Source: Symsagittifera roscoffensis (lineage: Eukaryota; Xenacoelomorpha; Acoela; Convolutidae). From it: a stretch of 64,000 nucleotides of DNA. The position numbers were made by a program, and so were the translations under genes. Under the pieces are notes generated by a model. The model saw only the letters and a list, made by a program, of their open reading frames with translations, searched no databases and was not told the DNA's origin. The number at the start of each line of letters is the position of its first letter. The stretch's first letter is position 1. The stretch lies in contig NC_087067.1 in the NCBI RefSeq assembly GCF_963678635.1, positions 49,085,618-49,149,617 of the forward strand, read 5' to 3'. This document shows, piece by piece, positions 21,801 through 30,949 of this stretch.

Positions 21801-24594
21801 TTCACAAAATAATTTGAATGCCAAAGTTCAAAATGGTACAACTACACACGCAGCTGCTTTGATGAAGCTGAGGAAAATCGGAGGGTGCCCAGAGCTCGCA
21901 CTTTCTGTGTCTGTTTTTAAGGACGAGAAGCTACATGGGTGCTCATAATAGCGAGAACTCTGAGTAACTTGTCCAAGTACACGCAGTTGAGCATGACACC
22001 TGCTAGTTCAGAACACCAGGAAGTGGATAAAATAAAGGAAAAAAGCAGCTAGCCTGGACAGACTTTTTCTTGCCAAAAAGCAGACTCGCGACAGAACAAA
22101 AATCCATTTTTAAAGTAACAAAGGCCGGTTCATAAATGTGGAGAAAAAGTCTGTCCTGATTTGATAAGGCTTGCTACTCGCAAACGTAGTGTTACTGAAG
22201 ACAATTTTGGAATTAGAAAGTCTAGGAAAGAAAACTCAAGAAACTTTTTATAAGAAATGCGGCTTTTTGAATCAAGAAATTGAAATATTTAGATAACATA
22301 ACTACTACTGACAATGTTTGAGCCTTTATGTTTTTTAAATAATTCAATTTCAAACATTGTCAGTAGTAGAAGGAAAACTGTCAAAAAATTTACCAAAATT
22401 GAGAAAAATGGATCAATATGTGAATTTTTTATTCCGCTAAGAATTCAAATCAAAATCCACTTTTGATTTAGAAATCGTTCACGTTTTCTCGGGCCATTTA
22501 AACTTAATCGAAAAGTAATTCGCGTTCCTTCTAGTAAGTGAAACTGAGCTGACTTCAAAAGAAATCGAAACACAAACCGCAAAAAAATAGACTTTCCTGA
22601 AAAACCGAAAAAATCAACTCGACCTATATAAAATTTTTCATAACTATCATTGAGACTTAATACAATAAAAAGACAATAGACGGTATTATCAGGAAGGACG
22701 GCATTCCAGCGATAAATTTCGAATGCTAGGTTGCCGGATAAAAAGCAGAGAAAATGGTATACAAGGGACAAACAATGTCCTAAATCTTCTGCTTACTCTG
22801 GCTGTTGCATGAGAGCGTCTTGGGCAGTTTTGATCCTCACATCCTGACTAACTTCACGCCACGCACTGTACATTAACTTATCTCCAGGTCTGCCATTACT
22901 CGATACATCGCTGTCACATGTGAAATATGTCTGATGGTCTTGCGCTGATAGATTCATGTCGTAGTACGTCAGGGGATCTCTTCCTGTGACCCACGTGTAT
23001 CGATTGTACTCAGCTCCACGAAGTAAGTTCAGAGGGTTCCGCCACACTTTACACTCTGAAAGACAATTTTGTCAACTGGGAACTCAACCTAGCAAGCAAT
23101 GTCGTTAAGATTTATATAATATATGGCAGATGAAACAGCGCATAATCAAAATACGCAGAGAATTAAGTTTCGAAGATTGAGTTTAACCATGTAAAAACAG
23201 AGCCAATCGAAGATTGGAGAAGAATATGAACGCAAGTAAACATAAAGACAGGCGAAGTTGCACTTCGCATACACAAGCAAAAATATGACCGATAACGCTA
23301 CTGGGAAAAACTGAATGAGTAAAGCTTTAAGTCTAAAAAATTTCTTAGGTGACGCACGTCAGTTATGAGTCTACAAGATTGTTAAGTGACACAAGCCAAG
23401 TATGTCGCATTAGCAGTAACAGTCAATTTGAAAAGAAAAGAAATTTACCAACTAACAATCTTCAATTTATAGAGCAGTCTATGGAGCAGTAATAACAAGA
23501 AAAAATTAAATGTAATAAAAATAACATGAATTTTTTTTTAATTTGAGAGTTTTAGTGAAAATCATCCTCCCACACGCCATATTAAGTACAAAGTGATAAA
23601 TTTCGCTCCCAGTAACAAATGAATAATGGCAAACAAGCTTTCTTCAACCAATTTGGAACGATTTTTATGATGGATCAAATATCAGCTTACTGAATCAACA
23701 GGTAAAAATTTTATTCCACTGAAATCTAAAAACTAAATTCCACTTTCGAAACTAGAAATCGTTCACGTTTTTTTGCGCATTTCCACGTTCGTATTTGGAG
23801 AGTGTTATTTTCGTGACTTTCAGCAGATGAATTTCAATTGAACTCAAAAAGTGCATTATACCTAAGAGCATCAATATTTTATGACTTTTACCTAAAAAAA
23901 TCAGCAAGACCTATATAAGAGTCTTCACTACGTTCATTACTTTAAACACTTCCGAAACAATCTGGTTTACCTTGTAAAGCGGGAGCAGGTATTGCATTAT
24001 TATTCCCTCCCCCTCCACCAAAACTGCTACCCTCTGCTTCTGATCCCGATCCTCCAGCCGCAGATTGGTCGTCTGGGACAACATCGCCGCCTAGCCACGG
24101 TGCCACATGAGTAAGCGACATCTGTTCGATGAATGAAGTCCCATATCGTTTGAAATACCACCACTCGAAAATCTGCCAGAAATTCATTAACATTCTCATT
24201 AACTTAGCTTGATATTTTCAGAAACAAAAAAAAAACTTTAATTTCATTTTACTTTAACACAATGCAATTTAGTGATACCTTAAACACTTTAAGGTAAGCA
24301 AACGTGCTCTAAGGATCCGCAGAAAATTATGCGCTACAAACAACTATCACATGTACATTTGCTCTTGCAAAAGAAATTACTTGAAAGATGGAATACTAAC
24401 CAGAATGAGACCCGAAATCAATGATGAAGTTCCCGTGAGAGCGACATAGAATTTCGGGGTCAAAGTGTTTAAGAACATAGCTGAAAACAAATGTTTTTTC
24501 AACCTTTGCAAGTAATATCAAATAAAGCAAATTTGTATCAATACTCACCGAAGTTATGGCTGTCATAACTCTCGTCAATCGACGCCATATAAAT
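6562..24594 (-). CDS. ST7: ST7 (suppressor of tumorigenicity 7) homologue, multi-exon, incomplete at both ends
   Basis: Nine exons on the minus strand read in order as ST7: 24594-24549, 24480-24401, 24172-23971, 23055-22797, 10008-9857, 9490-9284, 9023-8951, 7700-7447 and 6821-6589 (or to the stop at 6562). Splice phases agree at every junction (for example KYD-D-ISLPKS across 9284/9023, and WEG-T-FRMIPY across 7447/6821). About 500 codons are present against some 585 in vertebrate ST7. The family is a multi-pass membrane protein with N- and C-terminal transmembrane segments around a helical, TPR-like middle. Its biochemical role is poorly known, and human ST7 was proposed as a tumour-suppressor candidate. 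The first exon with the initiator methionine and first membrane segment was not found, and the last exon may continue further left. Two introns are very large; one of 12.8 kb carries the tandem array. Confidence 0.95.
7447..7700 (-). CDS. ST7: ST7 exon with [16 protein letters not shown] and [20 protein letters not shown]
   Basis: This exon of 254 nt starts after ttttgcag. It encodes [56 protein letters not shown] and NLLHCTWEG, all close to vertebrate ST7. The donor gtgagt leaves an A that completes Thr with the next exon. Confidence 0.96.
8040..8460 (+). repeat. dispersed intronic repeat family, copy 2
   Basis: This copy has the same ordered blocks as the copy at 4320-4665, including 'caatttgagaaaactgga', 'atttcgctgggaaatctgat', 'cgatcacgtttttcgtgacc' and an end with 'agcaagacctata' and 'actacgttcattac'. 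It lies in an ST7 intron. Confidence 0.7.
8656..8734 (+). repeat. 3' part of a SINE-like repeat shared with ZCCHC8 intron 5
   Basis: The stretch caggggcacaacagcggtt, then acagctcttgttttggtcct, then gtggataaatgatctta matches 41,515-41,594 block by block. The two copies lie in introns of different genes, so this is a dispersed element. Confidence 0.6.
8951..9023 (-). CDS. ST7: ST7 short exon [20 protein letters not shown]
   Basis: This 73-nt exon begins after ttttag and encodes [19 protein letters not shown] then QVADK. It joins KYDD upstream and KFSPEVAS downstream, both junctions in phase. Confidence 0.95.
9284..9490 (-). CDS. ST7: ST7 exon with [20 protein letters not shown]
   Basis: This exon of 207 nt encodes [39 protein letters not shown] and LSILTKYD, a TPR-like helical hairpin stretch of the family. 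Relative to vertebrates it is slightly shorter around the LMKE...NIHEN segment. The donor is gtaaat after a phase-1 G. Confidence 0.95.
9540..9660 (+). repeat. short tandem duplication with C-runs in an ST7 intron
   Basis: Two adjacent similar blocks, gtaccttgtaaagaattacc followed by a long C run, and gtaccatgtaacgaattggc followed by a shorter C run, lie about 65 bp apart. This is probably a local duplication. Confidence 0.4.
9857..10008 (-). CDS. ST7: ST7 exon with [20 protein letters not shown]
   Basis: This exon of 152 nt lies after acceptor tttcag and encodes [20 protein letters not shown] plus [17 protein letters not shown]. It corresponds to the start of the helical-repeat region of ST7. 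It ends in phase 1 at donor gttagt and joins [13 protein letters not shown]. Confidence 0.95.
10080..10560 (-). repeat. inverted partial copy of the 1,485-bp array unit (left flank)
   Basis: Read on the minus strand, this segment matches the part of the array unit at about 17,490-17,970: the aaaactggatcaataagtaa block, the gagctccactttcgaagt block, the caattttggcgtg block, the cattgacacttaaaaagca block and the aaacccgcttgaaggaaaat block, in the same order. It is more diverged than the array units are from each other. It places an opposite-facing unit fragment just left of the array. Confidence 0.8.
10864..18286 (+). repeat. tandem array, five units of about 1,485 bp, inside the 12.8-kb ST7 intron
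   Basis: Units start at the motif accatatggttt at 10864, 12349, 13833, 15318 and 16802, giving spacings of 1485, 1484, 1485 and 1484 bp. The fifth ends near 18286. Units 2-4 are almost identical, while unit 1 and especially unit 5 carry more substitutions, as expected if the middle is homogenised by unequal exchange or was amplified last. Each unit contains a tRNA-like B box followed by a T run, a palindromic agatctaaagatct, and blocks related to the dispersed intronic repeat family. Identical 63-codon minus-strand frames in the units have no domain and are best seen as chance. Confidence 0.95.
10980..11009 (+). promoter_or_regulatory. tRNA-like B box plus T run in array unit 1 (repeated in units 2-5)
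   Basis: The sequence gagttcgaatctc (10980-10992) fits the RNA polymerase III B box (GGTTCGANTCC) inside a possible T-arm stem (tgag/ctcg). It is followed by a run of about ten T, a pol III terminator. Equivalent copies start at 12465, 13949, 15434 and 16918. A weak A-box-like segment lies around 10930, but there is no full cloverleaf. This suggests a tRNA-derived SINE remnant within each unit. Confidence 0.45.
18077..18831. repeat. long inverted repeat (foldback) at the right end of the array
   Basis: The left arm 18077-18393 and right arm 18495-18831 are reverse complements along roughly 320 bp with scattered mismatches. Matched pairs include ctacagtgctgatttaaatt with its complement near 18,812-18,831, and aagaagggtatattctt with its complement near 18,502-18,518. 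The spacer is about 100 bp and AT-rich. The outer part of the left arm is the end of array unit 5, so the right arm is a flipped copy of the unit end plus flanking DNA. Confidence 0.9.
18832..22301. other. rest of the large ST7 intron, no gene seen
   Basis: AT-rich and unstructured apart from a less AT-rich stretch at about 21,080-22,150. A short block with cgcaaacgtagt near 21,115 recurs near 22,180 in the same orientation, suggesting an old local duplication. I could not support any gene. Confidence 0.5.
22302..22369 (+). ncRNA. perfect 20-bp hairpin, possible miRNA precursor or small foldback
   Basis: Arm 22302-22321 (ctactactgacaatgtttga) is perfectly complementary to 22350-22369, with a 28-nt AT-rich loop. 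Pairing stops at the outer ends. The geometry resembles a short pre-miRNA hairpin, but the stem is shorter than usual and lacks bulges, so a terminal-inverted-repeat remnant is equally possible. Confidence 0.3.
22385..22680 (+). repeat. dispersed intronic repeat family, copy 3
   Basis: Ordered blocks of the family are visible: 'aaaattgagaaaaatggatc', 'tttttattccgctaagaatt', 'gaaatcgttcacgttttctc' and 'cgacctatataaaatttttc' followed by 'cattgagactt'. It lies just left of the 22.8-kb ST7 exon. Confidence 0.6.
22797..23055 (-). CDS. ST7: ST7 exon with [20 protein letters not shown]
   Basis: This exon of 259 nt starts after ctttcag and encodes [20 protein letters not shown], then a conserved [20 protein letters not shown] block. 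It ends in DALMQQP at donor gtaagc in phase 2. It is among the most conserved parts of ST7. The following intron (to 10009) is about 12.8 kb. Confidence 0.95.
23650..23945 (+). repeat. dispersed intronic repeat family, copy 4
   Basis: This copy lies in the intron between two ST7 exons. It carries 'aacgatttttatgatgga', 'ttccactttcgaaactagaa', 'cgttcacgtttttttgcgca' and ends 'gcaagacctatataagagtc' then 'cactacgttcattac', close to the copy at 8040-8460. Confidence 0.65.
23971..24172 (-). CDS. ST7: ST7 exon with [17 protein letters not shown] and a Gly/Ser-rich linker
   Basis: This exon of 202 nt begins after tctggcag with [17 protein letters not shown], a hallmark of ST7. It then enters a low-complexity linker rich in Gly, Ser and Asn (about 23980-24075) where vertebrate ST7 has its own Ser/Asn-rich linker. 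The donor is gtaaac after CAAG. The leftover G plus AG of the next exon makes the Glu before CKVWRNP. Confidence 0.93.
24401..24480 (-). CDS. ST7: ST7 exon with [17 protein letters not shown] block
   Basis: This 80-nt exon follows acceptor ttttcag and precedes donor gttagt. It encodes [17 protein letters not shown] then a Ser/Leu/Ile-rich run, nearly identical to the membrane-proximal block of vertebrate ST7 as I recall it. The exon ends on a complete codon (Leu) and joins IFEWWYF of the next exon. Confidence 0.93.
24549..24594 (-). CDS. ST7: ST7 exon before the conserved MFLNTL exon (short, tentative)
   Basis: A 46-nt exon lies between acceptor ttgtag (24600-24595) and donor gtgagt (from 24548). 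It reads [15 protein letters not shown] and ends in phase 1, so that its last G plus CT of the next exon gives Ala before MFLNTL. Vertebrate ST7 has a similarly placed short acidic/polar stretch before this block. The following intron is only 68 nt. There is an in-frame stop just upstream, consistent with an intron boundary. Similarity is weak, so this exon is the least certain. Confidence 0.55.
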
Positions 24595-24599
24595 CTACA

Positions 24600-25400
24600 A
24601 CAAATTAAATGCCAGAACAACAATGTTAACAGCCAGTATAATCCTCAAGAAAACAGAAGCCTAATAAAATTAAATGAGAAGACTGCTCGTTAACGTGACC
24701 TGCCCACAAAACCTCGATTTCCCGTTTACGTCGGAAATCAATTTATCACTCTTTTTGTTACGTAAAATCCTTGATAGGAAATCCGAACAAACCAAAAAAG
24801 CACTACTGTTTGACCAAAAAATTGCTCAAGCTCAGCAAAAAATGGCAATGGGTTGGCATTACCTATTCAATGATAAATGTGTTCGAAACATTCTATGCCA
24901 GGGCCTTTCCAAATGTTATCGACGAAAAATTAAATGCAATTGGACAAAAAAGGTAAATTATAATAGGGGCCCTTCCGTTTTTTTTCTTTTTTTTTCCGTT
25001 TAGGTACAGTCGTGAACAAGCTGGATAGGGCACATACCAGCATTATATAAACACATCAATCAACAATAATGCAGAAATTAAGACAAGTCAGCATTTAATG
25101 CGTTGTCATTAAAGGTATTTACTTCAACCGTCCTCCCTCTATAATAGCACTAATTGAGTGGACTTTATTCATACTTCTAGGGAAAACAGAAAACAACAAG
25201 ACTTCAAGGACACTTTGCCAAAAATTGTTTCAGTAGCAAAAACTCTTCAAAGTGAAAATTTGAATTTCTCCGATGCAGGAGCAGTTTTTGCCAAAACTCT
25301 GAAGTATTACAAAGAAAACGATTTCAAACAGTATTTGTCAATGGATGGTCATTGTCCATATGCCAATGCCAGTCTTCGAAACTGACAAAGAAAAACCTGA
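24600..25400. other. region right of the last ST7 exon found; no gene supported
   Basis: The ST7 first exon should lie in this direction. I found no clear membrane-segment exon. A 75-codon plus-strand frame at 25158-25385 (ending near a hairpin) has no recognised domain; it might be an exon-like remnant of an unknown repeat. Confidence 0.35.
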
Positions 25401-25604
25401 GAGCAGATGTTGAAGTCTTTTTAATTGAAAAAGACTTCAACACTTGTCATCTTCTTTTATTATTTTCACTTCCATATCTAGAAAATTCCAAGGATTTTGA
25501 CTGGAATACGTGATGAAGGGACTCCTGACTGTGAATTCGGTTACTATGATACATTTGACTTTCTGATTAGCCTAGAAAAAATAAAAAGCAAATGAGAGAC
25601 TGCC
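25400..25604 (+). repeat. dispersed repeat with internal hairpin, copy A
   Basis: A perfect hairpin (tgttgaagtcttttt, 25408-25422, paired with 25428-25442, 5-nt loop) opens a block that continues cttgtcatcttcttttatta, then atatctagaaaattcc, then aaggattttgactgga. Related blocks occur inverted at about 34,190-34,300 and 35,690-35,800, and in forward orientation at about 49,985-50,110. It is interrupted on its right by the LINE tail. Confidence 0.55.
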
Positions 25605-26420
25605 AATAATAATAATAATAATGAAGGATTTAGGATAAGTTCCAGGGGAATTGCTTCCCTGTCACTTTCAGTTTATTGAGTCTCATAGAAATTCAGTTTT
25701 GCAGTATTGATGCAGTTTGTGCAGTCGCAGCATAATCTCCAGGTGCAGGGGAGGTTTTCGTTGAATTTCGCAGTGAAGTAGCGCCAGTAGATAGTTGACA
25801 ACTCTTCTTTGCATTGCGTTGATTTGATGACATCTTGGTTGAGATGTCTATTAAATATATTTGAAAGTGAACATGCTCGTTGCCAAAAATCAGATTCGCA
25901 TTTTTTCAGTCGGAAGCATTTGCTGGTATAAAAGGGTATTGCGTGTGATCTTGTTATGCCTGTATCAATAATCTGTACATACTTCTCCCAATCAATGTCA
26001 GTTTTCGAGTTGATAATCCTAGCAAAAAGTAAAACTACATGCATTTCATGATATAAGGACAGTGGTAGTAAGTGAAGTCTTTGAAGACGCGATTTATATG
26101 AAAGGTTGCTTGTGCCTAAAATCCAGATACTTGCTCGATGTTGAACCTTCTCAATGAGCGCCAGTTCAGACTTAGATGGTTTCCAAAGAGACGATGCATA
26201 GCTGATTATTGGCACTACATATCCTCTGTATGCATTCTTCTTAGTGCTTATGGTCGAGCTATTGGCTAGGTTTCTTTTTAAAGAGAAGAAAGCTTTTAGC
26301 GATTTAGCGGATCTAGTTTTAGCGTGTTCCGTCCAAGATAGGTTGTTTGTGACTATAAGTCCGAGATCTTTCATAAGATTCGTTCCTGGTATATGAAGGA
26401 TTGAAACTGCCGGCTATCAC
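25605..26420 (-). mobile_element. 5'-truncated LINE, RT C-terminal part, (ATT)n tail
   Basis: On the minus strand a single frame from about 26,420 to the stop at 25,673 encodes the region after the RT catalytic core: MKDLGLIVTNNLSW, AYRGYVVPIISYASSLWKPS and KVQHRASIWILG. These are typical of the thumb/C-terminal part of Jockey/CR1-type LINE proteins. The 3' tail ends in (ATT)n (25605-25622 on the plus strand as AAT repeats). The catalytic core is missing through 5' truncation. The open frame is unbroken over about 240 codons, so the insertion is not very old. Confidence 0.88.
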
Positions 26421-26920
26421 ACCAGAAACCAGAGGCCAAAGAGACAGTAACTTATAATGAGGATTTTGCTTCAAGTTTTTAAAAATTCAGAAACTAGAGA
26501 AAAGATAAAAAGAAGTAACTATTTTGAACCAACGTATTTGCTACCAACTTCAAACTTGGTTGAACGTTTCTTCAGCTTGGCAAGTTTGCCTAAAATGACC
26601 ATCAAAAAAATTTGCTTCCAATGAACCTGGAAATTGAGCCAATCGGTCATATTTGGAGGTTTGACCCTGGAAAACGTTTGGTCTTGATTTCGGGGTGAAA
26701 TGCAATTTTTCAAAAATTCGAATTGAGCATGTCATGCTCAAGTTTCTCGCGACAACTGAAAAGACAAAAAAATAAGATGAGAAGATTCGAACTACAATCG
26801 CGGCAAAGCAGTACAAAAAAGGAGCGTGAAATTGCTATTCGCAATTTCACTGTGTAAATCGAAAGAGAGTAGAGCTGTCTCATTCCTAGAGAAAGAATAA
26901 GTCTTGACGAGAACAGACAA
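26421..26920. other. intergenic stretch, nothing recognised
   Basis: Short overlapping frames occur on both strands, but none has a domain or homologous partner in the window. Confidence 0.4.
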
Positions 26921-27870
26921 AGAATGTGACATTCGACCAGAATGGACAAAATGCAAATTCAAACTGATGGCCGCTGACCTTGAGAATTGGCAGTTTTAGT
27001 AGATTAGCGACGTTATTTGAACGATTAGGCAAACTGTGAAGGTCAGGATATTCTGGTAATTTGAGTTTTTAAAATTTTGAATGAAGACGTCAAATTTCCG
27101 AGAAACGACAAAATTGCCATTTTTGGAAGTAAACCAAAAAAGAAACACCACAACAACGATAGTTGCGCGAGAAACAACGACGAGAAATAGAAAATACGAC
27201 AGAGTATTAGCAGAGACCGCTCCGAGTTGTATTGATTGTGTCGCTACAATCGTTACAAAGCCATTCTCACCAAGGGTGAAGGGTGGTGGAACCGTGAATT
27301 CAGCCTTCCGGAGAGGAAATAAAAGTGTAATTTCCCCGGATTCAGGAATCCGGAGGGGTCTTGAGACCTGAACTCAAACTATTTCAAACTAAATTTTAGC
27401 TTCCTGGTCATGCCCTGGATTGAATTTAATTACATCTGGATTCATTTTCAGATGATGAGAAGCTAGGAGTTGAGGCAAAGGGTTGATCCATTATCAATGT
27501 AGATGATGATTTTTATCTACTGAACAAAAATAAAAGTAATATGATAAGTAGTAGTAGCCCTGTTTTTAGGAGTAACCTCGTGGTCTGGGGATACTGAGAC
27601 CCAGCCATGAGCTCACTAACTTTGCATGTAAGTAAGTTAATTTGAGCGTTCTGGTCGAAGCCGGAGAACAGTATTGTTTTTGTCGACCCGATGTTGAAAA
27701 GACCACCAAAAGATTTGGCTTTGGTAGAGACGGTAAAAAGCATGTAGAGCTTTGTTTAGACGCGGGCCAGTCGTTTCACAACCTTGCTTTATTTTCCGTC
27801 GATATGTACTTCCGGGCAATTTTTACAAGTCAATTCCGTCAAGATTTTAAATTTTGAGGCTTACATAGGC
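26920..27870 (+). repeat. inverted-repeat arm 1 of an unknown repeat with coding-like blocks
   Basis: Blocks here match 32,850-33,850 in reverse orientation: the gacattcgaccagaatg block, the cggattcaggaatccgga block, the ctgagacccagccatgagct region, and the coding-like stretch KHVELCLDAGQSFHNLALFS followed by VDMYFRA (27,740-27,815). The other copy reads KHMKLCLEASHSFQKVANFS then VGMYFRA. Conservation at protein level between two diverged copies suggests these blocks once encoded protein. I do not recognise the family. Confidence 0.6.
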
Positions 27871-28036
27871 TTTTTCGCAAAATATATCAAGATTTCAAAA
27901 TTTTGTTAAACAGAAACGAAATTTTATACAAAATTTTTAAAAACGTTAATTTTTTTTACGTTTCAAACTAGCTCATTTTAAGATAATTTGGTCTTATTTT
28001 TATCTGCTAAAATTATTTATAGGGGTTTTATATGTT

Positions 28037-30020
28037 GTGCTTTTTTCAGGAAGAATGAGTAACATTCCATCTACCAGTAGTTCTATTGTTGAAATTGGAA
28101 CATCTGGTGGCACTAATGACCGATACGAACTCCGGGTAAATAAAAGGTCCAAACTGCCAATTCAGAAGATGTTTCTAGAGGATAACAAGAATGGACAGAA
28201 AACGGCTGTAAGCAAATGTTTAAAATATGATGTTCCCATAAATTGCACAAATGGTGGCACGATTGGGTTAAAAGTGTATGATGTGTCATGTACTGGAAGT
28301 AAAAGGTGACCAGATGTGCAGATGAAACGTCGCTTACTTTTGCCAAATAGACCAAAACATCTAAATGACCAAAACATCTAAGACCAAAACATCTCAAGGA
28401 CTAGCAGCAGCTGCTGCAAAGTTGGTTTATGAGGACAAAATTCCTGTTTATATTGTCGCCAGTTCTGCTGTACTACGCGAAATGTTCAAAATATTCTATG
28501 ACATAACGTTATCCCGGCATCCGATTGGCAACACAATGGTCACCGATCATCATCTAGCATTGCAAAACTCAAAATCAAAAGTTTCTAATAGAGATAAAGC
28601 GCAGTTGTTATGCATATCATTTGATAAATGGACATCAGCTGACTGGTCTAAGTTTGTCAGAGTTTATCTGTATTGTGGTGATAAATTATGTCAAGGTATA
28701 ATTCGATACAAAGGCGTCTGTGGAGTGGAAGATATTTGCACCTTAATGAGAAATCATCTGAAATTATTTGATTTAATGCTCAGCGATATCTCCCTTTCAA
28801 TTACACCGACGCGGTTCCGACGTGCAAAGTGCAGCCGAAATTTTTAATTGGATTAGGTTTCCTTGTCTAGCGCAAGTTGTAATATTGTGTTAAAAGTTTT
28901 CTTGTGACTATGAGTCAGATGAAGAAGATTTTGAGGATTTTGACAGTGAAGAAGATGATGTAATAGAAATGAGTTCTGGCTTCTTCAAAAATTGTATTGA
29001 ACTGGCACTACTATGCTGAAAAATTAAGCTTACTTCCAGAATTTCACAAAAAAGCAGAACAATCTCCTCTGAAAACTGTAGTTGATAGTTCAACAAGATG
29101 AAATCCTGTGCATGATATTTTGAATTGATTTATTGAATTGAAGCAGCACTTACTATTCATGTTTACAGAAGAACTTGAAAATTTTGAGTGGAACAAAATT
29201 AAAGAGATCTGTGATACCTTGAAGTCGTTTAAAAAGCATCAGTGAAACTTCAGGCGGCTAATGCGGGCATTAACGAAGCAGTATCAGAAATTAAATTTCT
29301 TACATATCTGACCCGAACTCAACCGACTGTCAAGGATGCCATAAGACAAGTGCTTGAGAAATGGCTGGACAACAATTATGTTGTCAATGCAAAAAAAAAC
29401 TCATGCGGTTTTTTTTGATCATGTTAAAGAACGTTTGATCAGTGAACCTCAGGGAGACTACCGTTTGTATGTTGCGGCAGAAGATCTTTCAGACAAGGAA
29501 ATCGAAATTAGAATGGAATATGACCATTTTGACCTGAAGAAAAATCTGAAAAGTTTTCGGCCGACAAGTTGCAATTCTGAAAAGTTATTTTCGTTCAACC
29601 GAATTTCGAAGATTTTTGTCAATGTCGCATGGTTCCTGCTATTCACGCTTGGAATGTTTTTCTGAAGAAGAATCAACACCATCTGACACCGAGGTCATCG
29701 TTCATCACTCTTTGAAACAAGTGATTATATGTGCATTTTTGCAGTTCCTTGTTAAGCCTCTTTGGCAATTGCGCTACTATATATCGGCTGCAGTTTGTGC
29801 GTTTTTTTTCCTAATGAATTTACGTCTGGATGATGTTCACCGAAAAGAGCGTAAAAAATACAATTAGAGTGAAAAAATCAGGATGCAGTTTCTATGGTCA
29901 AGATTGAAGTCGAGATTTTGCCGTGGAGTCAAGAGTCAAGGTCAAGATTCAAAGTCAAAGTCAAGATTGGGTAGTCAAGATCAAGATTCAAAAAAGTCGA
30001 GATCTTGACAATCCTGGTTT
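28037..30020 (+). pseudogene. decayed hAT transposase with BED-type zinc finger
   Basis: The N-terminal part (28,037-28,310) has a BED-finger-like stretch, QKMFLEDNKNGQKTAV, then KCLKYDVPINCTNGGTIGLK, with the last Cys near CTGSKR. The second Cys of the first pair is lost. Frame changes follow. The 28,365-28,847 part has the hAT core CISFDKWTSADWSKFV (near 28,610). Around 29,070 VVDSSTRWNPVHDIL reads as the conserved second block, in another frame and with a stop. 29,354-29,665 and the region near 29,580 (SEKLFSFNRISKIF) look like the C-terminal dimerisation segment. The right end near 30,003-30,020 reads, on the minus strand, caggattgtcaagatctc, a plausible hAT terminus. The left terminus is not found. 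Several stops and frame changes make it dead. Confidence 0.75.
29895..30000 (+). repeat. gtcaaga(tt) short degenerate repeat near the hAT right end
   Basis: Repeated variants of ggtcaagattc, gagtcaagg and caaagtcaag lie just inside the presumed right terminus. Subterminal short repeats of this kind are common in hAT elements, where they serve as transposase-binding sites. Confidence 0.5.
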
Positions 30021-30355
30021 CAGCCTTACGTACCTTAGCTAAACCGTACAAACGGGCGGATTGCCCCATATTAACCTCATCTTAGAAAATAATTGATCAC
30101 TTATCTGGACTCTTTTATTCATGGCAAGTAATTCTTTGTTAAGTTTCTTATCAATTTTCAGTATAACCTCATCAGTGGTTGCCTATTTTTTCAAACACTG
30201 AGCAGACTGCAACAATGTTTCTAGCTTTGTTTCATACGTTTATTTCCTCATTATGCAAAAACAAACCCCCTTATCAAAAGACACAGCAACCCATTATTTT
30301 TGAAACTTTTCTCGTTTTTTCAACAGCTTTGTCTCTTCAACGTCTTTTACATAGA

Positions 30356-30690
30356 TTATTTTGGGCATTAGAAGTACAGTGTTGTCCGATCATCGTGAAA
30401 AAACTGGACAAATTGTTTGGGCCATTAGAGGTACATTGTTTTCCGATCATTGAAAAATCTACAAATTTTATTTTTGGCGTTTGAGGCAATGTGTTGATGG
30501 ATTATAGAAAAAAAATTTCACAATTGTTAGAACCATCAGAGGTACATTGTTGTCCGATCGTGGTAAAACTACACAATTTGCTTAAGGCATTAAAGGCACG
30601 GTGTTTTTCCAGCATAGTGAGAAGATTAAACAGTTTGTTTGGGCCATTAGAGGTGCAGTGATGTCCGATCATTGTGAAAAAGGCTTATTA
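30356..30690 (+). repeat. degenerate minisatellite, about six units of roughly 57 bp
   Basis: Successive units start with variants of ttgggccattagaggtacag, then tgttgtccgatcattgtgaa, then acaaattg: at about 30,362, 30,417, 30,472, 30,530, 30,583 and 30,640. Units 1, 2 and 6 are most alike. A single related unit occurs at 38,008-38,055 in ZCCHC8 intron 1. Confidence 0.8.
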
Positions 30691-30949
30691 GTTTTAATCG
30701 GAAACCGTGTAAAGAAGTCAGTGTAGCTTCTCGCTCTGTAATAGGAACAAAATCTGAATGTAAGAGTTTCCTCGAGTTTCAGCAGAATGAGCTTATCAAA
30801 AGTTTGAGGAAAAAAAATTGGTAGAACCTCCATCAAAAATGTTTAAGCCTGCTATACTAAACGAGTTCAAGAAAAGCTTTCATTTCTAAATAGGGCAACG
30901 TCTACAATTATGGAAAATTTAGAACGCTGTGAAATGATTCTCAAAGAAC

